A stretch of DNA of 64,000 nucleotides from NCBI GenBank assembly GCA_946902875.1, contig OX336345.1, forward strand, positions 15,345,395 through 15,409,394. The letters are read 5' to 3'. Below are positions 52,934 to 64,000 of the stretch, one piece after another (within the stretch, counting starts at the first letter, position 1; the number at the start of each line of letters is the position of its first letter). The notes under the pieces are model-generated. The model made no database searches. It saw only the letters and a list, made by a program, of their open reading frames with translations, and was not told the origin of the DNA. Source of the DNA: Nematopogon swammerdamellus. Its lineage: Eukaryota; Arthropoda; Insecta; Lepidoptera; Adelidae. A program made the translations under genes and the position numbers.

Positions 52934-53568
52934 CTGAAATGAAAGTTTATAATAAAATATCTGACAACAAACTCAATATGCACGTGGACAAGGTAACAGA
53001 GGTGTGATAGGACCGCACCTGGAGTGGAGCCTGCCTCGCCCTGCTGGAACGTTTGTGTACGTATGTGTGTAAATATAATATTTTCTATCGTCAACTAATT
53101 AATTATTATTGTTCTTAAAAAAAAAAGACTTATCTGCGAGTGCATGCCTAAAACACATTATTTTTACATTACATGTAAAAATATATATATTTTATATTTT
53201 CCGACTATGTTGAGCTTTTTCGTGTTGTTAAAAGACTTGATGTATGTTGGAAATTCAAAAAGATAAGACCGTAAGATTCATAAGGAACTTGAAGATATAA
53301 ATTGAATAGCATTGAATTTATTTTGATGGCTGCATTTATTTTGAACTCAGTGAGTATTTCAAACCTGACGGACATGAATGTACAACGTTATCAATTGCAA
53401 AAAAAACCCTCAAGACTTGTACCTACCTATACTACAAAAACAAAACAGATAAGATAAAAATTTTAACGTTTTAATTGATCATCGATTTCACTATGAATGT
53501 AAATATTTTTCAACGGTTGACACAATTAGTGAAATCTCAATTTATTTACTATAATAACTTACGAATAC
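52934..53568. other. Spacer between the SecA/OTU gene and the ankyrin gene
   Basis: A GC-rich piece at 53,005-53,060, then AT-rich DNA. No other gene is seen. This spacer holds the likely promoter of the SecA/OTU gene, since the ankyrin gene ends upstream on the same strand. Confidence 0.4.
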
Positions 53569-54273
53569 TTAAGCGTCCTTATTAGTTTTTTCTTGTGCCA
53601 TGAGAAATTCAAGTATTCCATTATTGTTATTTTGAGCTGCTACGTCTACAGGTCGATCCCCTATTTCGTCAGTAAAGTTAATGTTGGCTTTGTATTTATC
53701 AACCAAAATGCGAGCTAAATCTTCATATCCATTTCGAGCAGCGACGTGTAAGATGGTGCCATTGTAGCTTCCCTTGTCAGGACAGTTCACGTCGACGGCT
53801 TTGCTTTCGATCAATTCAGAAACCTTAGCGATATCATTTGCTTCAGCCGCTTCCACAAACTCTTCGATATCTGGAGTATTCATCACAGCGCTGGCGTACT
53901 CGGGCTTATTGGAGTTTCTTTTGATAAGGAACTTGCATATTCTTGCGTGATAGTTGTCCATAGCTACTTCGAGTGGTATTTGCCCAGAATCATCGGTAGC
54001 ATTGACGTCAGCTTTGTATGTGTCTACGAGTAGCTGAGCGATCTTCTCGTGTCCCCAGAACCCGGCGCGGTGCAGTGCTGTTGCATTTTCTTCAGTTGTG
54101 TTTCTGGCTCCTACGGGAACTTGGTTAGTCTTCAGCATTTCATCAACCTTCTCAATGTCACCCACGTCGACTGCTTCGAAGAAATCGACATATCGTTCAG
54201 TGGTAGAACTCATGGTTCGAACACTGCGTGCACTTAGGCGTACCAAATTTATTTTGGTCAATACGCTTTGCAT
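53569..54273 (-). CDS. Ankyrin-repeat protein (module copy 1)
   Basis: 234 aa from the ATG at 54,273; a second ATG at 54,213 (MSSTTERYVDFF) aligns with the start of the paralogue at 23,554. The first 20 residues (MQSVLTKINLVRLSARSVRT) are free of acidic residues, hydrophobic and Arg-rich, as in mitochondrial targeting sequences. If used, that start could change localisation. The rest is ankyrin repeats: ATALHRAGFWGHEKIAQLL, GQIPLEVAMDNYHARICKFL, TILHVAARNGYEDLARILVD, then DRPVDVAAQNNNNGILEFL. It differs from the paralogue at scattered positions but keeps the same repeat order and spacing. It lies 917 bp upstream of the SecA/OTU gene on the same strand. Role unknown; protein binding is the usual ankyrin function. 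Confidence 0.8.
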   Translation of the reverse strand: MQSVLTKINLVRLSARSVRTMSSTTERYVDFFEAVDVGDIEKVDEMLKTNQVPVGARNTTEENATALHRAGFWGHEKIAQLLVDTYKADVNATDDSGQIPLEVAMDNYHARICKFLIKRNSNKPEYASAVMNTPDIEEFVEAAEANDIAKVSELIESKAVDVNCPDKGSYNGTILHVAARNGYEDLARILVDKYKANINFTDEIGDRPVDVAAQNNNNGILEFLMAQEKTNKDA

Positions 54274-54453
54274 TCAAAAGTGATTCGATATTCTTGAACT
54301 TGCAATAAACGTAATCTGATTGATGATAAACTTACTTAGAATTATGTCGAAGTAGGTAAGTACAGAAATGTGGATCGAATAATCTCGTCTAGATAACGTG
54401 GCTTGGTGTCTCGCGCCACTCAAGTGTTCCAGGAAATCTTGTTGTCGGATATC
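54274..54453 (-). promoter_or_regulatory. Probable 5' leader exon of the ankyrin gene
   Basis: On the minus strand TTTTATTTTGTTGCAG precedes 54,453 (GATATCCGAC), a strong acceptor consensus. The 180 nt from there to the ATG would be leader. A GTAAGT motif near 54,339 is too close to the next AG for a normal insect intron. Confidence 0.4.
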
Positions 54454-54624
54454 CTGCAACAAAATAAAAATGTGTTATTTTTAAATTTCGAAGATATACA
54501 TTTTATAAAGTGTTGGTCAGATGTCTGAAAACTTTATATATATGAATATTTTTCAACCTGCCTATGATTATGGAAAAATATGCTCTAAGTAGGTACCTAA
54601 CAAATTCTAAATGCTGACAATATA

Positions 54625-55350
54625 ATCCCACCAAAAACATATAATATAAAAGATGCCAAGTCTCGCACTCAACCTTTCCACCGTAAAAAGTTCTAAGATC
54701 CCATGCAGAGCTAAGTCTTTTCATATCATTGAAACCCGAATTCAACAATGTTGCCATAAATTATATTTTCTACCTTATAATAATCAAATTTAACATCTTC
54801 ATTTCTATAAAAAAACACCTTGACTTGGCAATCGGACAGCACAAACAGATCGCTTCGTAAAGATTCCTTTTCGGTTTACAACAAAGTAAACATACCATAC
54901 AGCAGGTGGGTCTGCATATCTTACCTGCTGCTTGATCGATTGAATCTTGTTCGAATAGGTACTTTGCGAAACGCGGTAGTCGGTGTTGTGGTGTAATTTA
55001 GCAGAGTTCTTGCAGCACAACACAGAATATTCTGCTTACCCCGATTGTCGGGATTCAGCGTGTGTGATAGGATAGTATATGTATGTAACAAACTGGTATT
55101 AGGTTCGTTCATATTATTGTTATAATATTTTAGCTGCCCGACTGCCAAGTCAAGGTGTTTTTTATAGAAATGAAGATGTTAAAAATATTGATTATTATTA
55201 AGTAGAAAATATAATTTATGGCAACATTGTTGAATTCGGTTTCAATATATGAAAAGACTTGGCTCTGCATAGGATCATACAAATTTTTACGGTGGAAAGG
55301 TTGAGTGCGAGAGTTGGCATCTTTTTATAATATTATATGTTTTTGGTGGG
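54625..55350. repeat. Inverted repeat, arms about 205 bp, 310-bp spacer
   Basis: 54,625-54,826 is mirrored at 55,139-55,350 with about 90% identity by eye. Shared blocks are GCCAAGTCAAGGTGTTTTT, AGAAATGAAGATGTTAAA, TTTATGGCAACATTGTTGAA and ACGGTGGAAAGGTTGAGTGC. The spacer contains another repeat piece (GCAGCAGGTGG-like at 54,900 and TCTGCTTACCCCGATTG at 55,032). It is probably a foldback element or inverted duplication. It lies upstream of the ankyrin gene. Confidence 0.85.
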
Positions 55351-55433
55351 ATCTCATTTCTTTTTGTAGGTATTTTTCCCTTTATAACGGTTTTATTTTT
55401 TAGCTTGACTCCGTATATTTGTTTATATCTTTG

Positions 55434-55821
55434 TGGATACGGCGTGTGATGTGTATGTGTATGTGTACTTATGCAACTGACCAAATTATTTGTCATAGAC
55501 TTTGTATGGAAAGGTACCCGCATAAGGGCGATAGGCTAGCCACCTCTCACCTTGGCACGGTCTTTCCACCGAGTCATACAGCAGGCGGGCCTTCATGCCT
55601 TATTAGTTATTACTTGCTGCCTGATCTGAGTTATCTTATCCGAACACTTTGCTTAAACGTAGTGGTCGGTGTTGTGCTGTAATTTACCAGAATACTTTTA
55701 GCACAGCACCGATTACTCTGCTTACCCCAATTGTCGGAATACGGCGTGTGGTGTGTATGTGTATGTGTATGATGCAACTGACAAAATTATTTGTCATAGA
55801 CTTTGTATGGAAAGGTAAGCT
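55434..55821 (+). repeat. Direct duplication with a dispersed repeat inside
   Basis: GATACGGCGTGTGATGTGTA, then CTTTGTATGGAAAGGTA (55,434-55,518) is repeated at 55,738-55,821, about 304 bp apart. Between them lies AGGCTAGCCACCTCTCACCT, also seen at 8,629. The piece TCTGCTTACCCCAATTG is part of the same family as at 55,032, 59,088 and 60,988. Confidence 0.7.
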
Positions 55822-57000
55822 TACCCAACAAAAAAAAACGGGGCTTAAATTTTAGGATGTTTTACTTTTTCCTTTCGTTGTGGGCTAAACATGAGCTGAG
55901 TACAAAATTTCTAAGATAAATAAATTAAAAAAAATAAATTTAAAAAAAATAAATTGGTAGGTCTGCTGGAAGTACCTTAGATTTTTGATGATCGGTCAGT
56001 GAGTCAGTAAAAACCGGAACTTTGACTGGCGATATCTCGCAAACTATAATAGGTACAAACTTATAATTTGGGGGTAGAGCTAGGTTTGGTAAGTACTCTT
56101 GGTAACTAATTATAGGTGTTTATCTCTATCCGCATCGAAGATACAGGAGGCCAAAAGTACCCTGAGTTCCTTGGAGAAAAGTACGGTAACAGCCGTGTTT
56201 GCTCGGCTTGGCTAGCAAGATCAGATTAATGTTTGTTTTTTATTTCCTATAAAATAAAAAAAAAAACAAACTGCATAATTTGTAGAAAAAAACAAACTGC
56301 ATAAATTTGTAGAACTACTTACAACGGAAACCAATGGTAGGTAATTCGATTTGTGTTCTAAGGATTTTCTTGTACTATTTTTCTATTATTGTACGGGTAT
56401 TATTGTACGGGTACAATGAATGGAAGCACCTTTCAAGGAATGTAGAACTTCGCTTTAGTTCAATTCAATGTGCTATATCCATATATACACGGTTTTGCAG
56501 TTGCCCCCTTAATATTTTTAACTGACATACATAAGGGGGTTATTCTATATGTGAAACTAAACAACTTCTGAGGCGAAAAAAAATTTTTTGACACAAAAAA
56601 AAAAAATTATTTTTTCCATACAAATTTTAAATACCTATTCTCAAAATGTATGTAAAAAATTTTTTTTTTCTTCAAATTAAAAAGCCATAAAACAAAAGTT
56701 GTTCTATTTCACGCTTTTTCGGGTTTTACGGTTGGGGTTGCATTGCAACACCGTGTATATAATTCTTCTGTACGTGTACGTACGTGTGTTTGTCACCTAA
56801 CTCCGCCTAAACGGCTGGACCGATATGGTTTGACAATACAATTGACCCTGGTAGATGGCGTCGTGATAAGTTCACGCGGACGAAGTCGCGGGCACAGCTA
56901 GTTAAATAATAAAATGAATATCTGTTGAGGAGAGGATGAATGAGTAAGCTAGTTAGTGTAGGTAGTTCGTAAAGAGAGTAAGCATGTGCGAACTGCGAAT
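55822..57000. other. No gene; repeat end at 56,870-56,905
   Basis: Runs of A and T at 56,575-56,670. GTTCACGCGGACGAAGTCGC, then GGGCACAGCTAGT at 56,870-56,902 is the inverted start of the dispersed repeat type that begins at 28,453 and 34,202. No coding signal. Confidence 0.45.
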
Positions 57001-57480
57001 CATCACGTAGGCAGTCGGATTCCCCCCTCCCCAACCACATCAGCGCGCGCGGGGACGGACGACAAACAGACAAGAGTGTAGAGTGCGTTTCACGAGAGCA
57101 GTTCCTGGGCGGGAATGATTTTCGGCGTTCCTGATTTGTCCCAGACAACAGATACCTTTAATCGATTTTGCGGTGCGATTAATTTCTAAATAAACGTTTT
57201 ACGGAACGGTGAGAGTATAGGAACCAAGACTTTTGAGCGAACAATTTATCAACGCTTCTATATGTGACTTAAGTGTACTTATATAAAATTTTTATTTATT
57301 CACTTTGGGTATAATTGATCCTAAATTTCATTATATGTTGCATGCGTGTTTTGTAAATAAAATAGGGGTACCTACTTGGTTTTAATTTTATTGCAGAGCG
57401 AAGGGACGCCTCTGGTGAAACGTCCTCTACTCAAGAATTTCCCGTCGTATGTTGTATGAGTGCGTGCTATTTGCTTAGGT
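57001..57480 (+). promoter_or_regulatory. Possible promoter with two small exons
   Basis: 57,000-57,140 is richer in G and C than its flanks. A donor-like GGAACGGTGAGAG lies at 57,203-57,215, and an acceptor-like TTTTAATTTTATTGCAG ends at 57,396. The following segment reads SEGTPLVKRPLLKNFPSYVV and then a stop. A second donor-like CTTAGGTATGAAT follows at 57,475. The pattern suggests small spliced leader exons. Evidence is consensus matching only. Confidence 0.25.
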
Positions 57481-60400
57481 ATGAATATATAATTAGCGGT
57501 TCGTGATAATATATATACTTATTCCTACTTATTATAAAATAGCTAAATATAAAATAGGTAAATAAACCCGCAAAATATATTTAGAATTCTGAAAATAGCC
57601 TTTCTGAAGCCAACATTTCGTATTCGGTCGACCAATACGAAATTGATATAAAAATATAATACAATTATTTATTGCATACCAAAAATATTAAGTACTAGCT
57701 TTCCTTTATTCATAGTTTATCTCTAAGAGCAAACCTGGTGTAAGTATATGTAAAGGATTACTACACTAAACAAAATAATTATTTACATTCTGCAATAGAA
57801 GTAAAATGCAATAAGTAAGCGTTAGTAATATTTATATATTAATAAGAATATATTTATGTACCTACTTCTATGTAGGTACTTACACATTTTTGTATTTGGT
57901 TCTCCACATCAATTAATACATTACAAATACACTATAACAACAGCGAAGAGCTGGCGAACGTAACTGGGGATAGTTATGATTTTGCTTTAATTGGGTTTAT
58001 TTTGCATCGTGAATTTTTTCATGTCGCGACCCCAAATTTCGAGGAATCTTGGCTCAAAAATGTACTTTTATCAAAAGTCGATGATTTCTAAACCTAAGTA
58101 AAATATTACATCAATAAAATTTTCAGCCAAACCGAACAAATTTTCATAAATTAGGTGTTCCATTTTAGTATTAGTTTGCTTTCAAAAGTGGGTGATTTCT
58201 CTTTTTCGCTTTTTCTCGTATTTGTTCAAAACTTGCTTATTAAGTATTTTGTTACATTTTTTTTTTGGTTATGGCAATATTCATTTTCAATGAGTCAGCG
58301 GTTCAGTGTAGCTGTGCAGAGGCAAATTCATTGTTCGCTACAAATGGTTACCGTACTCACCGTGTGTGTCATGTCATGTTGAAAATGTTCACGTTTTCAA
58401 TCAAAACTTTATTTAACAATCTGCCTAATATTAATTGAAATACAAAAGCTTTATCATAATGCGGTAAATAAAATTAAATAAATAAATAAGGTATATTATG
58501 TCCATCTCCTAACATTTATGATTTACGAAAGACAATTATTCTATAAGTTGGGAAAACACACTCACCTGTTTCGTGTTCTGGCTGGATTATTTTACGCTAT
58601 GGACACGCACATTTAATTTTTGTGTAGCCGATATTCGGTGCGTCGGAGCTGCCTGTCAGTCTTGGTCTGTCTAGTGTCTTGAATTGAGTCTAGAGTCTAG
58701 CTAGACTCAAACAAACGAAGTCGACCGCAGCCTGCCCTGCCAGTCAGTCAGAAATACAGACTGACTGACTGAACGAATAACATAAACACACACACACCCA
58801 CATCGACTGAACTGCGATGGTATGTAAGTTAGGGGTGTGCTCATTCGTATTGACGCAACAATCAATCGAATATTGATTGTCTCGAATTTAAATTTTAGTA
58901 GACCTATACAAAGTGGCAGTTTTAAAGATGAGTACTCTTCTAAATTACAGCAGGACACCGACCACTACCAAAATATTAGTTTCAAATGTAAGTATGCCAA
59001 ACTGACCAGCTGAACTTTTCTATGAAGAGAAGCGAATGAATGCATTGTAATTGTAATTTGTTTAACTAATAACTCTTGCAGCACAACACCGATTATTCTG
59101 CTTACCCTTATTGTCGGGATTCAGCGTATGTGATATGTAATAAATAACTATAACATTCAGATTGAGGTTAGTTAGGCGTTTCGACATGGAATAAAATATC
59201 CCCGAAATTCTTCGACAAACTGTTCGGCAGCAATTGCCCTGAGAAATAAACGTTGTAATTTTTGATGGCGAAAAATAGATTTTGCGAACTCGCGGCGAGT
59301 TCTTGCGACCGCAAATGTTTCCAAGATTATTACGATTAACACGATTGGTAAAACTTTTCGAATTTGCACATCTCTAAAGACTGTTTGATCTACTTCTACA
59401 TAATCTACGCACCAAACGCCTCCTGTCTGTCAAGGCCAAACAGCGCGCCGCGCGCTTGTGCGTGAGATAATAATGGTAATGTGCATTTCGACCAATCAGA
59501 AACTTGTTTCGCGATAACAATATGCGCTGGGCAAATAAATAACCTCTTGAATCTATACTTAGATTTCTGAAAATTTGCGTTCCTGAAGCCAAAAATACGT
59601 ATCTACTTTATCGACGACGTTTATCGACCACTGTTTCTAACTTGAGTGAGAAAGATAATAATATAGTTATAGTTAAGATCACATACCTATTATTTTTAGG
59701 GTTCCGTAGTGAGACCAGGAATTACTTCTCTCCTTAGGCCCTCTTGAATCAACACGAGTTTAAAGTTAAGTAGCGAGTTATGGATTTAAACGCGGTTCCC
59801 ACAGTCAACGGGTGCTAGCTTAACGAGTTAAACTGGTTTATATATTAAATTTGTGTTGGTGCAAGTGGGCCTTCTCCTCTACTGCTAATGGGCCCGGATA
59901 CGTTCGGTGAATCTATCGCTAGCTTATTAGTTCGACACCTTCCCCTTCCTCTACTACGTAAGCTATGTTATGTACTACTGTATGTCCGTCCCTCTGTCTA
60001 TATGTCTGTCAGAACTCAGATCACGTAGCACAAGTTATGCGCTGTTTGCCAAAGCCGAATGTACCTACTGTGAAACTTAAATTAGTGTAATAAGTACGTA
60101 GATATTAAATTATTCGTCATATTATTTTTATAATGTAGATACTGTATATAATGTAGGTATATTTATCATTCATTCATTACATTGAATGAATGATTGTAAA
60201 TTAGGCACGTCCGACAGACAGACAGACATTGTAGCTAGACCAATAAGGTTCCTAGTTACGCAGAAAGTTTCAAATTGCTAGTAAAATATTCCGCAGGTGT
60301 GGTTCGAATATAGCTATATTTTCATCTATACCTACAGTTTATATGAATTACCTGTCTAGATTGGGTTAGGTACTTCCGTGCTCTCGGCTATATTCTGTGG

Positions 60401-63258
60401 GTGGTCGCACTGGAGTGATGGTGCTTATTTATGTCGGTATATGCATTTCAGTAAAGGCGTTTCTGTAGAAATGTTTTTTACAGAATGTTGCATGCAGCAC
60501 TTTCTTTTCGAATTTGAAAGCAGATTCGTGGAATCAATAGGATAAATACATTTTATTACCGTAGGGGGACCGTTCAAGTAGAATGTCGTTGACCGTTCAC
60601 ATACCACGTGAATACTTTTTGACCCCCCCCCCCCCCCTACCCCTCCCCCCTTTGTCCACGTGGAAAATTCGGTTTTTTTTCCTGTTACTGTGTGACGCAC
60701 TTTAGAGTTTAAGGTTAAAAAAACCGTTTAAAAACGCGATATTTTTTGAAGATGGACTTAAAGAAGACGCAGGAAGCTGAATGGATGAGAAAGTAGTACT
60801 TGCAATTTTTGTCATTTAATTTAAAATGTCAATAAAATTGAGGGTAACATAAAATAAAGGGCTGAGAGACATGCGTGCGGCTGTGTGTACCTACTCAAGC
60901 GAGCGAGCGGCTACAAACAGCCCAGTTCGCGGCATTGTGAGTTTAAAAAAAATCCACGTGGACGGTCTCTGTAAGAGTCCGACTGCTCTGCTTACCCCGA
61001 CTGTCGAGATACAGAGTGTTGTGGTATGTATGTAGTTAGCGGTTTCAGTATTTCTAACAACTCAAATAGCAGGGGCGGAGTTGAGATATTATAGTTTATT
61101 TGTATTAGTACGAAGATTCGACGTCTCCTTCCTTAATCTCCGGCGCCACACTATTCTCCTCCCTGATCTTATATTCAATTATCCTTCAGAATGAATCTTC
61201 TGAATATTAATAGGATTATGAAGCATGGCCCATTATGATGTAGCCTACCTACGTCTGCCACTAATTCTCTACAATTTATCTGCACACGCTACTATCGTAT
61301 CTAAAATTGAGATGGTACCCTTTTGAGCTATAATCGCCTTGTGCATTTATATATTTTATGTTATTATGCGGAGATGGGTCAATTTTGTCATCAGTAAATA
61401 TTTTGTAATTTATGTTTTTAATACAAATATTAATCCAATTAATGTAGGCACATTTTCTTTGTTTCTATAAAATTACTATGTATTTTTGATGAAAATAAAC
61501 GTTATTTTCTTTCGTGAATTTATTTCTTTCAATATAATTATTTAGGAAAAGTAAACTACTTACCGATTATTTTCTTCTTCCCAAATCTTTTTCCCAACTT
61601 ATAATCACGGAGGTGCTTCCCCAACTCCATGCTTATAATACGGTGGGAAATTACATGATTTTTAATAGTTTAAATTAAACAATAGCTTAGACCTTATGGT
61701 CTATAGACCGTAAAGAAAGAATGTATGTAAAAAAGAAAGTACGTAAATAAATAATCTGTTGAGGTCGGGTCGTTATAACCACTATTACTAGGAACGTGGG
61801 TTCGTCGCGGCCATCTTGCTAGGAGTAGTGGCGAGGATAACATGTTCAATTGCTTATTTTTATTTTTATTAGAAATTATTTCAATGTGTCAAAACAAAAT
61901 ATGTTTTACTTTACTTCGAAATTCGAAGCCGATTCCCGCCAGCGCGTAAATCTGGGAAAACATCTTCAATTCATCTGCTCTCGGATTAATTAATTGAAGA
62001 GAAGAGAGCGGATTTATTAATATTAATTATTTGATAAATCCGTGCTACATTTTACTGGCAGGCTCGGCAGGTAACAGCTAAGAGAGATAAGTCTGAGTAG
62101 GTATAATCGCACTCAATAAAGATGGACGATTGGATGACATCACAATAAGCAGAGATGATCGGTATATAGTTATAGCGAGAGTTATAGGTACATTACGCCA
62201 TTTAAAATTTGAATTTTTGTTCCCTGTAAGTCTAATCCGCATAATGTTAACGGGTTTTTACCCTTTATTTTCATAAAATATAAAAAAAAGTAATACTAAT
62301 AGTAATAATAACTAAAGAATTAAAACCTACCTAACAAACATTAAAAAACTATCAAAAGGGGCGTTTTCAAATTGTTCCTAGAACACATGCGCCATTACCC
62401 CGCTGGATGGCAAGGCTTATTCTTTGAATGAAGTAGGCCCTTATTGTGGACCAGCAGCAGAGGGCCAAGCCTCTTCAAGAAGCTTTTACGGGTTTTTAAA
62501 GTAAGTATGTCAATAATTGTTTGGAAGGTAAGATTGGTATAATATATATTTGTGATTTATTTTTGGGGCTTTAAATAATAATTTGTTAATATCAGCCCTA
62601 TAATACTCTCATCTTTTCTATACATTAGAGCCCAGAGTCCCTATTATCTTACTTTTTAATCTTCTACCTATATACATTTGTAATAATATTTTAATTGTAT
62701 ATTTTTTTATTATAATTTGTATATTTGTCTTAAAAACATATATATACCTAACAAATCTAGTCAGCTGCAATGTTTTAATTGTATTTTTTTATTTAATTGC
62801 ATTATTTTATATTGTATGTGTGAAACTAATGGAATGAGTACCATAATACAGAAATTATACTATTACTATAGGTAACTATAGATGCAAATTTCAAAAAAAT
62901 ATAATAAAAATGATTTGAACATAGACCTCTGACATAAACCGTCAGATCACATATAGTGACGATGCTAAGATTAAAATCTACGAAGAAAGGACGAAGCGTC
63001 CGGGCCGAAATAACTTCGACAAATCATCTCCATTCATTTCAGATGAAACGTAATGAAAAAAAATCTGTCATAATATTTTTCTTTGATTTCTTATTTTCTC
63101 GCTTCGTTCGTTTGGCTGTAGGTATTGTAATTATTTTCTCATCTGTAGGCAAGGCACAGGCAGGACACCGGTATTATTTTTGTGGTATTCATTTATTTTT
63201 GCCCTCAACGGTACTCGTGTATAATAGAATAGGCGACTATTTATTGAAAAAATAGGTA
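57481..63258. other. Long stretch without recognised genes
   Basis: I found no convincing coding exon. Small items: a CA run at 58,785-58,798, a repeat piece with CTGCTTACCC at 59,089 and 60,988, an AGGGTTCCGTAG fragment at 59,698, and a poly-C tract at 60,622-60,640. GACAGACAGACAGAC lies at 60,210-60,224, and 62,395-62,500 looks like a LINE or SINE tail. Short ORFs (for example minus 59,172-59,369 and plus 62,956-63,255) have no recognisable features. Confidence 0.5.
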
Positions 63259-63370
63259 CCACTGCACCTCAGTGTAACCACGACCAAAGAGTGAAGCACT
63301 GACATGGCACCTATCTCCCTGGGGCCTGATGGGCTGACTTCCTGGGTGTAGGAGATGATGTAGTTGTTAG
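63259..63370 (+). repeat. SINE tail fragment
   Basis: TACCACTGCACCTCAGTGTA, GAAGCACTGACATGGCACC, then GGCCTGATGGGCTGAC matches the SINE body and tail with many changes. It has no promoter head. Confidence 0.6.
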
Positions 63371-63587
63371 TTTACTTTATTTTATTGTTTTGTTAGTATT
63401 TTCTTCTTCTCTGTTTGCTACCCTTATAAGTGTTCATAATTAATTCAGGTTGACTGCCAGAGATTGCCTTTTGTGCAATTTTGTATTGGAAAGCAATAAA
63501 GTATCTATATTCTATTCTATTCATCCATGTATAATAAAAAAATCCGTTATCAAATTTCCATAATAAAAAAGATACGTAGCTACCTAG

Positions 63588-63815
63588 TTAGAGTGTTTTC
63601 ATTTTACGAAGGCACGAGGGGTATGAGGTAGGAAGTGGTGAGACCGCGCGGAGCTCAGTAGGGAACGACTCGGTTCGACGGAGCGACGCGGAGACGTGTA
63701 GAACGTGTTACGGACCGGGCACCGAGTTCGTTCTCTACTGAGCTCCGCGCGGTCGCCTCTCGCACCCACCTACCTCGTACCCCTCGTGCCTTCGAAAAAT
63801 GAAAACACTCTACCA
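63588..63815. repeat. Foldback element with about 90-bp arms
   Basis: The left arm (63,588-63,690) has AGAGTGTTTTCATTTTACGA, then AGGCACGAGGGGTATGAGG, then CCGCGCGGAGCTCAGTAG. The right arm (63,722-63,815) is its reverse complement with small indels. The 30-bp centre is GC-rich (GACGCGGAGACGTG). The arms are unusually GC-rich for the window. A hairpin MITE or inverted duplication is likely. Confidence 0.85.
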
Positions 63816-64000
63816 CTACCTTGCGGTCATTATGGTATATCCACGAAGGACAACTCTACAATTTTCGCGATATTTCTCAATGTGCACGGGCAGGCGAAGT
63901 CACGAAGTGAATCTCAGATGGTGCCACACTCGCTGGTACCCATAAGCCATGGGTACCCAGCAAACACCGAGCCAGCAAGTGTGTTCAATCATGGGTCATG

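Noticed and set aside
59172..59369. 65-aa minus-strand ORF with a signal-peptide-like start
   Set aside because: The hydrophobic start is followed by unremarkable sequence. There is no supporting context and the region lacks other gene signals.

Overview
The window looks like nuclear DNA of a moth or butterfly. The evidence is AT-rich intergenic DNA full of repeats that look lepidopteran, non-LTR and Ty3-type retrotransposon remains, a Tc1-like remnant, short spliced exons, and one recognisable conserved animal gene. That gene is an FRG1 orthologue, in four exons on the minus strand at 8,988-11,692. No database search was run; all family calls come from reading the sequence.

Layout. 0-8.3 kb: a foldback MITE, a GC-rich possible promoter, a small ORF, a Tc1-like remnant and a nearly complete LINE (A). 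9-11.7 kb: FRG1, with three transposon fragments in its third intron. 12-20.5 kb: repeats only (tandem and dispersed duplications, a tRNA-like SINE, 3' tails of LINE A, hairpins). 21.4-23.6 kb: two small minus-strand genes, an OTU-like C-terminal protein and an ankyrin-repeat protein. 24-44 kb: a transposon graveyard holding a Ty3-like gag/protease, a 180-bp tandem array, 5S-rRNA-like SINEs, a roughly 67-bp minisatellite of 40-odd units, an inverted duplication enclosing 7 kb, a broken PIN-like gene and a 5'-truncated LINE (B). 45.1-54.3 kb: an uninterrupted 2,528-residue coding region with an N-terminal membrane cluster, a SecA-type motor and the same OTU-like C terminus, followed upstream by a second ankyrin gene. 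54.6-64 kb: inverted repeats, SINE fragments and mostly featureless DNA.

The most unusual content is the pair of minus-strand modules: ankyrin gene plus SecA/OTU protein at 45.1-54.3 kb, and ankyrin gene plus OTU-only protein at 21.4-23.6 kb. They look like a duplicated two-gene unit, one copy lacking the motor half, pushed apart by some 20 kb of transposons. A SecA-like ATPase, ankyrin repeats and an OTU-like fold recall large effector proteins of intracellular bacteria. The genes here have likely 5' leader exons and sit among insect repeats, so I infer an old acquisition that became a nuclear gene family. Its function is unknown. A second notable item is a SINE family whose head carries both a tRNA-type A box and the internal promoter of 5S rRNA.
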